Below are positions 10,826 through 20,258 of a DNA stretch of 63,973 bases, in pieces (positions within the stretch are counted from its first letter, which is position 1; every line of letters starts with the position of its first letter). Source of the DNA: Nocardia otitidiscaviarum NBRC 14405 (GTDB taxonomy: Bacteria > Actinomycetota > Actinomycetes > Mycobacteriales > Mycobacteriaceae); assembly GCF_000308635.1 (NCBI RefSeq), contig NZ_BAGD01000066.1:1-63973 (forward strand). The letters run 5' to 3'. A model generated the notes under the pieces. That model did not search any database. It saw only the letters and a list, made by a program, of their open reading frames with translations, and was not told the DNA's origin. The position numbers were made by a program, and so were the translations under genes.

Positions 10826-11975
10826 GCCGCCACCACTTCCGGCGGCGGACGGTGACGGTGGTGAGGAACCGCTCGACCGTGCGCGCGGATTCGTCGATAT
10901 CGAAATCGCGGGCGCGCAACCGGGCGGCGGCGGCGAGCTTCACCCGCAGTTCCCGATCCCCGAGCAGGGTGTCCAGGGCACGGGTCAGCTGATGGCGGTC
11001 GCCGCCCGGCACGAGCAGACCGTCGCGGCCGGTCTCGATGATCTCCTCGGGGCCGCCGGGGCGACTGGCGACGACGGCGCAGCCCGCCCGCATGCCCTCC
11101 ACCACCACCTGCCCGAAGGGTTCGGGCAGCACCGAGCAGTGCACCAGCACATCCGCGCAGCGCAGATAGGGTTCCGGATCGTCCACGTGCCCGGTGAAGG
11201 TGACCGGCAGATCCAACGCGGTGGCGAGATTCTCCAATTCGGTGCGGTAGTGCTCCTCGTCGAAGAATGTGCCGCCGATCAGGAAGACCTCGCGCGGCAG
11301 GACGCGCACGTCGGCCAGAGCGCGCAGGAAGACGTCCTGGCCCTTCCACGGGGCGAGGCGGCCGACCACGGCCACCACCGTCTCCGCCGGATCGCGCTGC
11401 TCCTCGCGGTCCGGTTCGGCGTGGTCGTGGCGGAATTCCACACCGGGATAGGCGACGACGGCCGGTCGCCGCCAGGTGTACAGCGAGGCGAGGGTGCCCC
11501 GGCTGTTGGCGATGACCCCGCGCGCCACCAGCCAGCCCAGCATTCGCAGTGCCGGTGCCAGCCGGCGGCCGAAGTAATCGGCCGAAACCCGGTCGTGCAC
11601 ATGCCAGACGAGCGGGACGCGGGCGCGCCGGGCCGCCACCGCACCCATGAGCAGCGCCTTGGTACTCCCGGCGACCACGATGGTGGCCCCCAGTTCCCGC
11701 ATGGTGTCGCCGAGCCGCCAGCCGAGTCGGATCAGACCCAGCGCGCCGGTGAGCAGCGCTCGCGTGTCGGCCTTGTCGATGGTGAGGGCGCGGGAGTCGA
11801 AATCGGTGGTGACCGACCGCGTCTCGATGCCACGCTCGCGCATGTGGTGCAGCATCGGTCCGTCCTCGGTGTACACCACCGCGACCGTTCCGGCGGGCAA
11901 GGCCGAGACCAGCCGCAGGGTCGCGAGCTCCGCCCCGGAGGGGGCGGCGGTGTGCGCGAGGAATACCGCTCTCAT
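10818..11975 (-). CDS. GT4-family glycosyltransferase
   Basis: This 385-residue GT-B enzyme opens MRAVFLAHTAAPSGAELATL, typical of GT4 enzymes with an N-terminal acceptor domain. The C-terminal half has VVGRLAPWKGQDVFLRAL, a loop VTFTGHVDDPEPYL, and the E-x7-E motif in LPEPFGQVVVEGMRAGCAVV. It would transfer a sugar to the growing lipid-linked oligosaccharide. The ATG at 11975 overlaps the stop of the preceding GT gene by 4 bases. The protein ends with a basic tail, RRRKWWRRG, encoded where the flippase gene begins. Confidence 0.92.
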   Translation of the reverse strand: MRAVFLAHTAAPSGAELATLRLVSALPAGTVAVVYTEDGPMLHHMRERGIETRSVTTDFDSRALTIDKADTRALLTGALGLIRLGWRLGDTMRELGATIVVAGSTKALLMGAVAARRARVPLVWHVHDRVSADYFGRRLAPALRMLGWLVARGVIANSRGTLASLYTWRRPAVVAYPGVEFRHDHAEPDREEQRDPAETVVAVVGRLAPWKGQDVFLRALADVRVLPREVFLIGGTFFDEEHYRTELENLATALDLPVTFTGHVDDPEPYLRCADVLVHCSVLPEPFGQVVVEGMRAGCAVVASRPGGPEEIIETGRDGLLVPGGDRHQLTRALDTLLGDRELRVKLAAAARLRARDFDIDESARTVERFLTTVTVRRRKWWRRG

Positions 11976-13057
11976 GCGGTGACCAGCTCCCGATACAGGT
12001 CCAGGTGGCGGCGGGCGGCCGCCGACCAGGAGAACGTTTCGGCGTGTGCCCGGCACTGCGACGGGTCGGGCCGTGCGCCGGAGAGGGCGCGGATGATGCG
12101 GGCGGCGAGGGCGTCGCCGCCGCCGGGCGGCACGATGAGGGTGGGATCGAGGTCCCGCACCGAATCCGGCAGTCCGCCACAGTCTGCCACGATCGGGGCG
12201 CGTCCGGCGGCCAGTGATTCCAGCGCGATGAGACCGAAACCCTCCAGCGCCAGGGACGGCACCACGGTGAGGTCCGCGCGTGCGTACAGATCGGTCAGTT
12301 CGGTATCGGTGACCGTGCCGGTGAAGTGGATCGAGTCCTGGGTCCGCGCCAGTTCCCGGAGTTCCGCTTCGGCCGTGCCGGTTCCGACGATGACCAGTCG
12401 AGCGTCGGGGTGCGCCGCGCTGACCTCGGGCCAGCACCGCACCAGGACGTCGATCCCCATGCGCCGTTCCAGTCGCCGCACGCACAGCACCGTGCCGGTC
12501 GACCGGTCGCGGGTGGGCACCGGGAAGCGGGTGAGATCCACCCCGGGCGGGATCACCCGGACCTTGTCCGCGGGCACGCGATAGTCGGCGACCAGCAGTC
12601 GGCGAAAGTGCTGGGACAGCACCACGAATCGGTCCGCCCCGAGGTAGCGCAGCCGTTCCACCAGGTATTTGGCGCGAACCGCCCGGTCGCTCTCGCCGGC
12701 CATCCGGCTTTCCGCCGCCCAGGGCCCGTGGAAGTGCACCACCAGCGGATTGCGCCCGCGCGTGGACGGGCCGTAGAGGCAGAAGTGCCGGTCCAGCACC
12801 GTACCGGGTAGCAGTTCCGCGCGGTCCAGATAGGCCGTACGAGCGCGGTGCAGGGTGGACCCGCCCGTGGGTCCCCACGACCCGGCCCCCGGACCGGCCG
12901 GGGCGTCTCCGAAAGCCGTTGCGGTGACCGCGATATCCGGGTGGTCGTTCAGCGCCCGGTACAGATCCGTGAAGTACCGGTTCAATCCGCCCGGGGCGGC
13001 GGCGAACCATTCCGATCCGGTCATATGCACCCGCAGTGACCCCACCAACACCGTCAC
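11972..13057 (-). CDS. GT4-family glycosyltransferase, first gene of the exopolysaccharide operon
   Basis: With the GTG at 13057 this protein has 361 residues and begins VTVLVGSLRVHMTGSEWF, followed by APGGLNRYFTDLYRAL, which fits the GT4 N-terminal acceptor fold. The C-terminal half has VLCVRRLERRMGIDVLVR and SLALEGFGLIALESLAAGRAP with the E-x7-E motif. The frame stays open upstream to a TTG at 13129, and an ATG at 13024 is also possible. GTG 13057 is preferred because it gives the expected first beta strand, but its ribosome site (GGAG about 14 bases away) is poor. This appears to be the first gene of the operon, with a promoter in the 305 bases upstream. Confidence 0.88.
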   Translation of the reverse strand: MTVLVGSLRVHMTGSEWFAAAPGGLNRYFTDLYRALNDHPDIAVTATAFGDAPAGPGAGSWGPTGGSTLHRARTAYLDRAELLPGTVLDRHFCLYGPSTRGRNPLVVHFHGPWAAESRMAGESDRAVRAKYLVERLRYLGADRFVVLSQHFRRLLVADYRVPADKVRVIPPGVDLTRFPVPTRDRSTGTVLCVRRLERRMGIDVLVRCWPEVSAAHPDARLVIVGTGTAEAELRELARTQDSIHFTGTVTDTELTDLYARADLTVVPSLALEGFGLIALESLAAGRAPIVADCGGLPDSVRDLDPTLIVPPGGGDALAARIIRALSGARPDPSQCRAHAETFSWSAAARRHLDLYRELVTA

Positions 13058-13362
13058 CCCCGGGTCAGTCCACTCCGTCACGAATCGCGGTCGCGATCCG
13101 CGCGCCCTCTCTCGGCCAGTGTAGGTCAATCCGCGCAGGTAGGTCGGTTATTGCGAGGCAACCGAAGGGGGTGGTCGGTCGGTTCGACAAACGCGGAAGA
13201 TCGCCGCGCCACACCGTGATCCGGACCGCATGCGGCAGGGCCGGACTATGAGAGAAAGTGCGGGCCGCGCCCGGGAATACGCCGAATCACCTGGGCGGAT
13301 GCGATCGGGCCGGACAACCGACGGTCGCGTAACCCGAAGGTAGCGGGGCAAGATCGCAGGCT
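13058..13362. other. Divergent intergenic region between the exopolysaccharide operon and the SGNH hydrolase
   Basis: No coding sequence is supported here. The stretch should hold the promoter of the ten-gene minus-strand operon and that of the plus-strand hydrolase. A 10-bp perfect palindrome, CCGCATGCGG, lies at 13226-13235. TAACCCGAAGGTAG near 13330 may include a -10 element for the hydrolase, but no convincing pair of hexamers was found by eye. Confidence 0.4.
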
Positions 13363-14157
13363 GTGCCGGAACTGAATCTCGATAGCGACCAGTTGACCTT
13401 CGTCGCCCTGGGCGACAGTTTCACCGAAGGGCTCGACGACCCGTACCCCGACAGCGATGCGACACCGAACGGTCGCTACCGCGGCTGGGCGGATCGGCTG
13501 GCGGAGCATCTCGCCGAGCGCACCGAGGTGCGCTACGCCAATCTCGCGGTGCGCGGCAAGCTCATTCGCCAGATCGTGGACGATCAGCTGCCGCGCGCGC
13601 TCGAACTGCGCCCCGATCTCATCACCTTCTGCGCCGGGGGCAACGATCTGATCCGCCCGGGCGGCGACGCCGACCAGTTGGCCGATATCTACCGCGACGC
13701 GCTGATCCGACTGCGTGGCACCGGCGCCACGGTCGTGGTCGTCACCGGTATGGACACCGGCTTCCAGCCGGTCATGCGCCATCTGCGCGGCAAGATCGCC
13801 ACCTACAACATGCACCTGCGGGCCATCGCCGACGAATTCGACTGCCCCGTCCTCGATCTGTGGGGTATGCGGACACTGCAGGACCACCGGGCCTGGAGCT
13901 GGGACCGGCTGCACCTGTCCGCCGCGGGCCACGAGCGGCTGGCGCTGCGGGCCTGCGAGGTGCTCGGCGTTCCGGTGGCCGCCGACTGGCGCGCACCGTG
14001 GGGGCCGGAGGAGCCCAAGCCCTGGCCGACGGCGCGCCAGGAGGATCTGCACTGGGCCCGGGAATTCCTGCTGCCGTGGATTCAGCGGCGGCTGACCGGC
14101 CGATCCTCGGGCGACGGTCTGGCACCCAAGCGCCCGGACCTCGCCCCCGTGCGCTGA
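13363..14157 (+). CDS. SGNH/GDSL-type esterase or lipase
   Basis: This 264-residue protein shows the four SGNH blocks: GDSF with the nucleophile S19, the block II glycine near G65 in LAVRGK, N94 in AGGNDL, and D181-x2-H184 in WDRLHLSAAGH. No signal peptide is seen, so it should act in the cytoplasm. Substrates of such hydrolases include acyl and acetyl esters. Proximity to the glycan locus allows a role in removing acyl groups from sugars, but that is guesswork. The start is GTG 13363. The next gene lies 156 bases downstream. Confidence 0.93.
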   Translation: MPELNLDSDQLTFVALGDSFTEGLDDPYPDSDATPNGRYRGWADRLAEHLAERTEVRYANLAVRGKLIRQIVDDQLPRALELRPDLITFCAGGNDLIRPGGDADQLADIYRDALIRLRGTGATVVVVTGMDTGFQPVMRHLRGKIATYNMHLRAIADEFDCPVLDLWGMRTLQDHRAWSWDRLHLSAAGHERLALRACEVLGVPVAADWRAPWGPEEPKPWPTARQEDLHWAREFLLPWIQRRLTGRSSGDGLAPKRPDLAPVR

Positions 14158-14313
14158 GCGCGGATCGCCCTCCGCAGGCGTCGAATCCGGAACTCGCGAC
14201 CCGGGCGTGCGGCCCCGGCGGCGGCGCTCCTGCCGTCGATCTTCGGGGCCTCTGCTCGGGTCCGGGGTGCGTTATGGTGATCGGCAGTAAGGCGGGCGGT
14301 CGGAGGCGATACG

Positions 14314-15802
14314 GTGGTACGGACGCTGGCGCGGGGACAGACGTTCGCGGGCTACCGGATCGAACGGCTGCTCGGCGTGGGGGGAATGGGCGAGGTGTAT
14401 CTCGCGCAGGACCGCGACCTGCCCCGGCCCGTCGCACTCAAACTGCTCGGCGCGGCCGTCGCCGATGATCCCGAGGTGCGCGAGCGCTTCCTGCGCGAGG
14501 CCGATACCGCCGCGCGGCTCTCCCATCCGAATATCGTCGCGGTCTACGCGCGCGGCCGCGACGAGCACCGGCTCTGGATGGCCATGCAGTACGTCGAGGG
14601 CACCGATGTGGCGGCGGTGCTGCGCGAGGGGCCGTTGCGGCCCGACCACGCCGTCCGGATCATCGGTGAGACCGCCAAGGCCCTCGACCACGCCCACCGC
14701 GCCGGTGTGCTGCACCGGGATGTCAAGCCCGCCAACATCCTGCTCGCCTGGGGGCCGCACCAACAGGTGTACCTGGCCGACTTCGGCATCGCCAAGGCCC
14801 TCGACCACACCAGTGGGCTCACCCGCACCGGCGAGATGTACGCCAGCTTCCAGTACGCGGCTCCCGAACAGTTCGACTTCGGGCCGGTGGATCACCGCGC
14901 CGACGTGTACGCGCTGGGCTGCACGCTGTTCCACATGCTCACCGGGGAACTGCCCTATCCGGGGGCCAGCACCGCGCAGGTGATCAACGGGCACCTGAAT
15001 ATGCCGGTGCCCCGGCCCAGTCTCCGACATCCCGCCGTGCCGACGGCGTTCGACGAGGTCGTCGCCCATGCGCTGGCCAAGGACCCGGACCGGCGCTACG
15101 GCAGTTGCGGGGAACTGGCCGACGCGGCGCAGCGCGCGCTCACGGGGGCGCACGGTGCCGCGCCGCGACACCCCGTCCCGAACCCGGCCCCGACCCAGCC
15201 GTCCGCCGAGTTCGCCGCGTCCTCGAACACGTACGCGCCCACCGCATTCGCCCCGCGTCACACCGGGCCGGTCGCGGCCCGTTCCCGTCGCCCCCGTCCG
15301 GCACTGCTGCTGGGGGCGCTGCTGGCACTGCTGGTGGCCTTCGGGGGGGGTGGGATTCGCCACCGGCGCACTGACTTTCACCTTCGGTGCGGCGAGCGGG
15401 CCCGGCGAGGTCGCCACCGACGCCACCCGCGCCGCCGCCGAACAGGCCGCCTGCGACTACGCGAAGCTCATGACGACCTACGACTACGACACCCCGTCCG
15501 CCTGGGAGACCAGGGTGTACGAGGGCGCGACCGGCACCTGGAAAGTCCAGGCGGCACAGCTGCTCCCGGCCTTGCGCCTGATCATGGCGGCCGATCCGGA
15601 GAAGACCCGCGCGGGCGATGCCCACTGCACGGCCACCTCCGGTAACGGCACCCACTACGAGATCACCGCGAACGTCACCGAGATCCATCGGGTCGAGGGC
15701 AAACCGGAGACCACCGAGACCCGCAGCATCGCCATGGCCATGGATTACGTGGACGGTCGCTGGCTGTGCAGTATGTGGTCGACCGACGCGCTGCCCAACT
15801 GA
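14314..15802 (+). CDS. PknB-like Ser/Thr kinase with extracytoplasmic domain, frame interrupted at a run of eight G
   Basis: The first frame (14314-15645) encodes a complete eukaryotic-like kinase domain: GVGGMG loop (21-26), ATP lysine K43, HRDVKPAN (134-141) and DFG (156-158). A Pro-rich linker and a membrane segment LLLGALLALLVAFG follow. At G15343-15350 the frame changes. Removing one G continues the membrane helix (VGFATGALTFTFG) into a 130-residue outer domain resembling Mce-associated proteins (AACDYAKLMTTYDYD) that ends at 15802. The restored protein would have 495 residues. Without correction, translation ends in an unrelated tail at 15645. The start is GTG with GGAGG upstream. The frame break is a sequencing error, a phase-variable tract or a real mutation, and sequence alone cannot say which. 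Confidence 0.82.
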
Positions 15803-15886
15803 TTTCGCGCACGGATCCGGTCGAACGGATCGCGCCGCCCGCTCGTATCACCGGGCAGGCCGGATCCCCTCGACGAAAAGCAGCCG

Positions 15887-17020
15887 ATGCGACGTATCGC
15901 CCTGGCCACGGTCACCGTGGTCGCCCTCGCCGTGCTCACCGGCGGCACCACCGCCGCCCGCTCCGACACCGCCATCGCCGCCACCGCCGAGGTGCGGACC
16001 GAGTTGGACGCCCTGGTACGGGCCGCCGATGTGCCCGGCGCCCAGCTCGTCGAGTCCGCCGGCGATCGCGATATCCAGATCACCAGCGGTGTCGGCGATC
16101 TCGGGACCGGTGCGCCCTTCCCGGATACCGCGGCCGTGCGCATCGCGAGCAATACCAAGGCGTTCGTCGCCACCGTGGTGCTGTTGCTGGTGGGTGAGGG
16201 ACGGATCGACCTGGACGCACCGGTGGAGCGCTATCTGCCCGGGGTCGTCTCGGGGCCCGGTGGGGAGGGAAGCCGGATCACGGTACGGAATCTGCTCCAG
16301 CACACCAGCGGGATCCCGGACTATCTCACCCGGATCGAGCTGGGCTCGGTGGACGCGCTGCGGCGCTCCCGCTCCGCCGACGCGCTGATCCGCCTCGGAC
16401 TGGACCAACCGGCCGCGTTCGAACCCGGTGCGCGGGCGGAGTATTCGAATACCAACTATCTGCTGGCGGGCCGCCTGGTCGAGGCGGTGACGGGTGTCGC
16501 GATCGGAGTGGAGGTGACGCGGCGGATTCTGGTCCCCTTGAACCTGCGCGGCACCTACTGGCCGCTCTACCCGGTGGAGAACGTCATCCGCGGCCCCCAT
16601 CCGCGCGGGTATCACCAATTCGGCGACACCTTGGTGGACATCACCGATATCGATCCCGGCTGGGGCCTGCCGGACGGGGCCATGGTGTCCACGGGAGCGG
16701 ATCTGAACCGGTTCTTCCGGGCGCTGCTCGCGGGCCGGATCCTCGGTCCCGCGCAGCTCGAGCAGATGCGGGCCACCGTGCCCAGCGGCGATCCGCGCCG
16801 CTCCGACGATTTCGGGCTGGGGCTGTTCCGCCGCACCACCTCCTGCGGCACCGAGGTGTGGGGACACGGCGGGGCCATGCACGGCTTCTTCGTCTACGGG
16901 GCGGCCACCCCGGAGCGGGCGGTGACCGTGAGCATGAACCAGCTACCCGACATTCTGAACCTTCACGGTGCGGGCATCGATCCGAACGCCGTCGTCGACA
17001 CCGCGCTGTGCGCCCCGTGA
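15887..17020 (+). CDS. Secreted serine hydrolase of the beta-lactamase / DD-carboxypeptidase (S12) family
   Basis: This 377-residue protein has a signal peptide (about 1-25) and the three S12 motifs: S88-x2-K91 in IASNTKAF, Y186-S-N in ARAEYSNTNYLL, and HGG in the WGHGGAMHG stretch near residue 330. These form the acyl-enzyme site of DD-peptidases, class C beta-lactamases and related esterases. The mature protein should act outside the membrane, on peptidoglycan or on esters. The ATG at 15887 is used. It follows the kinase gene by 84 bases. The exact substrate cannot be told from sequence. Confidence 0.92.
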   Translation: MRRIALATVTVVALAVLTGGTTAARSDTAIAATAEVRTELDALVRAADVPGAQLVESAGDRDIQITSGVGDLGTGAPFPDTAAVRIASNTKAFVATVVLLLVGEGRIDLDAPVERYLPGVVSGPGGEGSRITVRNLLQHTSGIPDYLTRIELGSVDALRRSRSADALIRLGLDQPAAFEPGARAEYSNTNYLLAGRLVEAVTGVAIGVEVTRRILVPLNLRGTYWPLYPVENVIRGPHPRGYHQFGDTLVDITDIDPGWGLPDGAMVSTGADLNRFFRALLAGRILGPAQLEQMRATVPSGDPRRSDDFGLGLFRRTTSCGTEVWGHGGAMHGFFVYGAATPERAVTVSMNQLPDILNLHGAGIDPNAVVDTALCAP

Positions 17021-17080
17021 CCTGCCGCAAAGCTGGACGGATGATCTTGTGGAAGAACCGATTTCACCATTTCGATCCCA

Positions 17081-17110
17081 TGTAGCGCCAACCGTACGCG
17101 GTGCGCTACA
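17081..17110. promoter_or_regulatory. Strong inverted repeat between the serine hydrolase and the pyruvyltransferase genes
   Basis: Arms TGTAGCGC (17081-17088) and GCGCTACA (17103-17110) pair perfectly. Inside them ACCG (17091-17094) pairs with CGGT (17099-17102) around a TACG tetraloop, with a two-base bulge. It lies 60 bases after the hydrolase stop and about 120 bases before the next start. It could end the upstream transcript or be an operator; no T-run follows it. Confidence 0.55.
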
Positions 17111-17231
17111 TTCGCTGCGGATTTATGCTCGGCAGAGGGGACCCGCCAGGGGCGGCCGGGCGCATGCGGCAGAGCTGCCCCTCCCTACGTCAACGCCGGC
17201 GCGGCGCCGGACTCGCGGAAGGACAACCACA

Positions 17232-18563
17232 GTGGGGAACTCTGGCGCGGGGGCCGGTGCCGGTGACTTCCGGGTGCTCATCGACAACGGTGAGTACTGG
17301 CTGCGCAATCGGGGCGATATCGCCATGATGGTAATGACGGTGGAGCGGCTGCGCCAGCGCTGGCCGCACGCCCGGATCGGGGTGCTGACCGACCAACCGG
17401 CCATCCTGCGCGGGCTGCTGCCCGCCGCGGAGCCGGTCTACGCCCGGGGTGGCGGCCAGTGGGGCAGAGGGGGACTCGCGGGCCGCGTCGAGCGCGCGGT
17501 GGGCGCGAACCTGACCGGTCCGGCCGCCGTGGCCTGGCGGGCGTCGACCGATGTGCCGAAATCGCATCTGCGCGGGATGAAGGCGTGGGCGGTGCGCGGT
17601 GCGCGCGGCATGCTGGGGCGGGGGACCGACTCGGCGGCGGACGGGCTCCCGGAGCCACCCGTACCCGCCGCCGTCGACACCGCGAGCCTGGTGATCGCCC
17701 AGGGAGGCGGCTATATGACCGATATCGACCTGTATCAGGCGCACCGCACGCTGAATCTGCTGGAACGTGCTCGCGCGCGGGGGATCCCGACCGCCATGCT
17801 CGGGCAGGGCCTCGGCCCCATGGGCGATCCGCGCCTGCTGCAACGCGCCGCCGCGATACTGCCCGATGTGGATGTGATCGCGCTGCGCGAAGGCGTGCGC
17901 GGGCCGCGGCTGCTCACCGAACTCGGGGTGGCCGCGGATCGAGTACTGGTCACCGGTGACGACGCCGTCGAATTCGCCTACCGCGTGCGGCGGCCCGAGA
18001 TCGGAGCCGACCTCGGCCTGTGCCTGCGGGTCGCGGACTATTCCAAGGTCAGCGACTCCGCCCGGGACACCCTCGGCGCGGTGGTGCGCTCCTGCGCCCG
18101 GGAATTCGATGCCGCGCTCGCACCGCTCATCATCTCCGAATACGATTCCGAGGACCGCCGCTCCACCCTGCCACTGCTCTCGGGCGCGGAGCGCACCCGT
18201 CCGGTCATCGGCCGCGCCGGGACGGCCGCCGACGTGGCCCGCCAGGTGTCGCGGTGCCGGGTACTGGTGACCAGTGCCTACCATCTGGCGGTATTCGCGC
18301 TCTCCCAAGGAATTCCGGCCGTCGGCGTAACGGCGTCGCAGTACTATGACGACAAGTTCTACGGACTGGCCGATATGTTCGGGGCCGGGCTGCGGGTCGT
18401 GCACCTGGATTCCACCGATCTCGAGCGGGAACTGACCCAACAGGTGCGGGAGCTGTGGGCGGCCGCACCGGAGTTGCGCGACACCCTGCGGCACCAGGCC
18501 GTCGAGCAGATCGACGCCAGCCGGGCGGGACTCGAGCGCGTGTTCCGCCTCGTCGAGGAGTAA
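17232..18563 (+). CDS. Polysaccharide pyruvyltransferase family protein
   Basis: This 443-residue protein begins after GAAGGA with a GTG at 17232. The longer open frame back to 16968 overlaps the hydrolase and is not used. Its core matches the PS_pyruv_trans layout: FRVLIDNGEYWLRNRGDIAMM near the start, AQGGGYMTDID in the middle, AMLGQGLGPMGDP, IALREGVRGPRLLTELGV, and VTSAYHLAVFALSQGIPAVGV near the end. Such enzymes place a pyruvyl ketal on a sugar using PEP, giving negative charge. Members from mycobacteria act on surface glycans. Its neighbour is a GT2 transferase, consistent with decoration of the same glycan. Confidence 0.88.
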   Translation: MGNSGAGAGAGDFRVLIDNGEYWLRNRGDIAMMVMTVERLRQRWPHARIGVLTDQPAILRGLLPAAEPVYARGGGQWGRGGLAGRVERAVGANLTGPAAVAWRASTDVPKSHLRGMKAWAVRGARGMLGRGTDSAADGLPEPPVPAAVDTASLVIAQGGGYMTDIDLYQAHRTLNLLERARARGIPTAMLGQGLGPMGDPRLLQRAAAILPDVDVIALREGVRGPRLLTELGVAADRVLVTGDDAVEFAYRVRRPEIGADLGLCLRVADYSKVSDSARDTLGAVVRSCAREFDAALAPLIISEYDSEDRRSTLPLLSGAERTRPVIGRAGTAADVARQVSRCRVLVTSAYHLAVFALSQGIPAVGVTASQYYDDKFYGLADMFGAGLRVVHLDSTDLERELTQQVRELWAAAPELRDTLRHQAVEQIDASRAGLERVFRLVEE

Positions 18564-18623
18564 CCGGCGCGGCCACCGCGACCCGGTTACCACGGCATCG
18601 GTCACTACTGGTCAGGGGGAATC

Positions 18624-19460
18624 GTGGTTCAACTTTCGGTGTGTGTACCGGCATACAACTCCGCACGCACCCTCGAGACGACCCTGCGGTCGATACTCGA
18701 CCAGGATGTCGGGATGGAGGTGGTCGTCCTGGACAACGCCAGCACCGACGAAACCTCCACCATCGCGAAGTCGTTCGACGACGCGCGGGTACGCCTGCAC
18801 CGCAACGAGCAGACGCTGCCCATCGGCGAGAACTGGAACAGGGTGGTATCGCTGTCCACCGGGAAACTGGTGAAGGTGGTGTGCGCCGACGATATCCTGC
18901 TGCCCGGCGCGCTGGTCGCCCAGCAGGCGGTCATGGCCGACAACAGCATTGCCATCTGCTCGTCGAAATTCCAGGTGATCGACGAGGCCGGGGGAGTGGA
19001 GGAGACTGATCTGGGCCTGCCCGGCCTGCTCGGCGAGCACAGCGCCCGCACCCTCATGCGCGTGATCGTGCGCAAGGGGCCCGCCGAATTCGGCCCCACG
19101 GCCGCGGCCACCTTCCGGCGCGCCGACTTCGACCGGGTGGGCGGCTTCCGCGGTGATCTCGTCTTCCCGATGGATGTGGATCTGTTCGCGCGGGTGAGCG
19201 CCTTCGGGGCCTTCTACGGAATGCCGCAGCTCACCGCGGCCTGGCGCAATTCGAGCTTCAATCTGTGCAGCAGCACCTCGACGGTCAGCAAACTGACCGA
19301 GACGCTGCGGTTTCACCACCGGCTCGGGGCGGAATACCCCCACCTGGTGCGTCGCGGGGATGTGCTGGCCGGAGATCTGCGCCTGGCGCGGGCCGCCTTC
19401 GAGCGGCTGCGCATCCGTACGGTGGCGACGCTGCGCAACCGCCCGGATATGGTGCGCTGA
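18624..19460 (+). CDS. GT2-family glycosyltransferase
   Basis: This 278-residue inverting GT-A enzyme opens LSVCVPAYNSARTLETTL. It has the nucleotide-binding VVLDNASTDET and the metal-binding CADDILLPGAL (DxD-like), followed by a probable catalytic region FPMDVDLFARVSAFG. The GTG at 18624 follows a GGGGGA ribosome site and lies 61 bases after the pyruvyltransferase gene, so both are probably co-transcribed. It is likely to add a residue of the glycan in the cytoplasm. No membrane segment is seen. Confidence 0.92.
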   Translation: MVQLSVCVPAYNSARTLETTLRSILDQDVGMEVVVLDNASTDETSTIAKSFDDARVRLHRNEQTLPIGENWNRVVSLSTGKLVKVVCADDILLPGALVAQQAVMADNSIAICSSKFQVIDEAGGVEETDLGLPGLLGEHSARTLMRVIVRKGPAEFGPTAAATFRRADFDRVGGFRGDLVFPMDVDLFARVSAFGAFYGMPQLTAAWRNSSFNLCSSTSTVSKLTETLRFHHRLGAEYPHLVRRGDVLAGDLRLARAAFERLRIRTVATLRNRPDMVR

Positions 19461-19486
19461 AAGGTATTCGGCCGGGCTTCGACGTG

Positions 19487-19520
19487 AGCGCGTCCCGGCC
19501 GCGGACGGCCGGGACGCGCT
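19487..19520. terminator. Bidirectional hairpin terminator between the GT2 and MspA genes
   Basis: A perfect 14-bp stem pairs AGCGCGTCCCGGCC (19487-19500) with GGCCGGGACGCGCT (19507-19520) around a six-base loop. It lies between convergent genes ending at 19460 and 19557. No T-run follows, which is usual for actinobacterial hairpins. Confidence 0.75.
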
Positions 19521-19556
19521 GCGATCACGCTGTGACCGAGCTCGGATCCGCTGGGC

Positions 19557-20180
19557 TCAGATCGTCCACAGCGGCCCATAGGTGATCACCGCATCGCCGC
19601 CCGCGCTGACGACCCGGACCCACGGCCGGATGGTGACCTGCCCGATCACGCCGCTCACCGTCGCGTGCATACCGGACATGCGGATGAAGCCCTCGGAGCC
19701 GAACACATCGCCCCCGGCCGCCTCGACCGTCTGGATGCCGGGCCCGAAGCCCACCGCGAGTTCGATCCCCGCCTGCGGGATCAAACCGCCGAGGTTGACG
19801 CCCGGTGAATCGTCGAGTTCGACACCGAGACTGGGCGTCCACCACTGGAAGCGGATCTTGCCGTCCAGGGTCGCCGGATAGCCGACCTGGTAGCCGATGG
19901 TGATGTGCCCCTCCCAGTCCTCGGCGTGCGGCCCGCTGATGCGGTAGCTGGCCGTGCCGTGGTGGAACCATTCCCGGGTCAGGGGGTTTCCGTCCAGCGG
20001 TGGTACGAAGTCGATGCGTGTATCGGACTGGATCGCCTCGACGGTGCGATCCTGCCGGTCCAGAATGGAGCTGCTGCTGTCGATTCCGGCGAGGCCGGTA
20101 CCGGAGCCCAACGCCAGACCGATGGTGACAGCGGCCGCGACGGCCATGGTGCGCACGGTGGCGCGATGCTTAACCTTCAT
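19557..20180 (-). CDS. MspA-family outer-membrane porin
   Basis: This 207-residue protein has a Sec signal (about 1-31) and the conserved MspA core: HHGTASYRISGPHAEDWEG, GYQVGYPATL, a long beta-rich stretch, GFGPGIQTVEAAGGDVFGSE, and a C-terminus VRVVSAGGDAVITYG. MspA-type porins assemble as octameric channels through the mycolic-acid outer membrane and let small hydrophilic solutes in. The presence of this family supports a mycolate-bearing host. The ATG at 20180 has a GGGGAGAG ribosome site. It is convergent with the GT2 gene and sits beside the glycan genes, but no functional link is shown. Confidence 0.93.
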   Translation of the reverse strand: MKVKHRATVRTMAVAAAVTIGLALGSGTGLAGIDSSSSILDRQDRTVEAIQSDTRIDFVPPLDGNPLTREWFHHGTASYRISGPHAEDWEGHITIGYQVGYPATLDGKIRFQWWTPSLGVELDDSPGVNLGGLIPQAGIELAVGFGPGIQTVEAAGGDVFGSEGFIRMSGMHATVSGVIGQVTIRPWVRVVSAGGDAVITYGPLWTI

Positions 20181-20258
20181 CTCTCCCCAATTCCCTCATC
20201 AGGTGGTGCGGCTGAAACTGACGCTCTCACAACTGAAGCCAAGACGAACTCCGGTGTC

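Noticed and set aside
13246..14052. 268-codon frame opposite the SGNH hydrolase
   Set aside because: The plus strand has all four SGNH blocks, while this minus-strand frame has no family pattern and no ribosome site.
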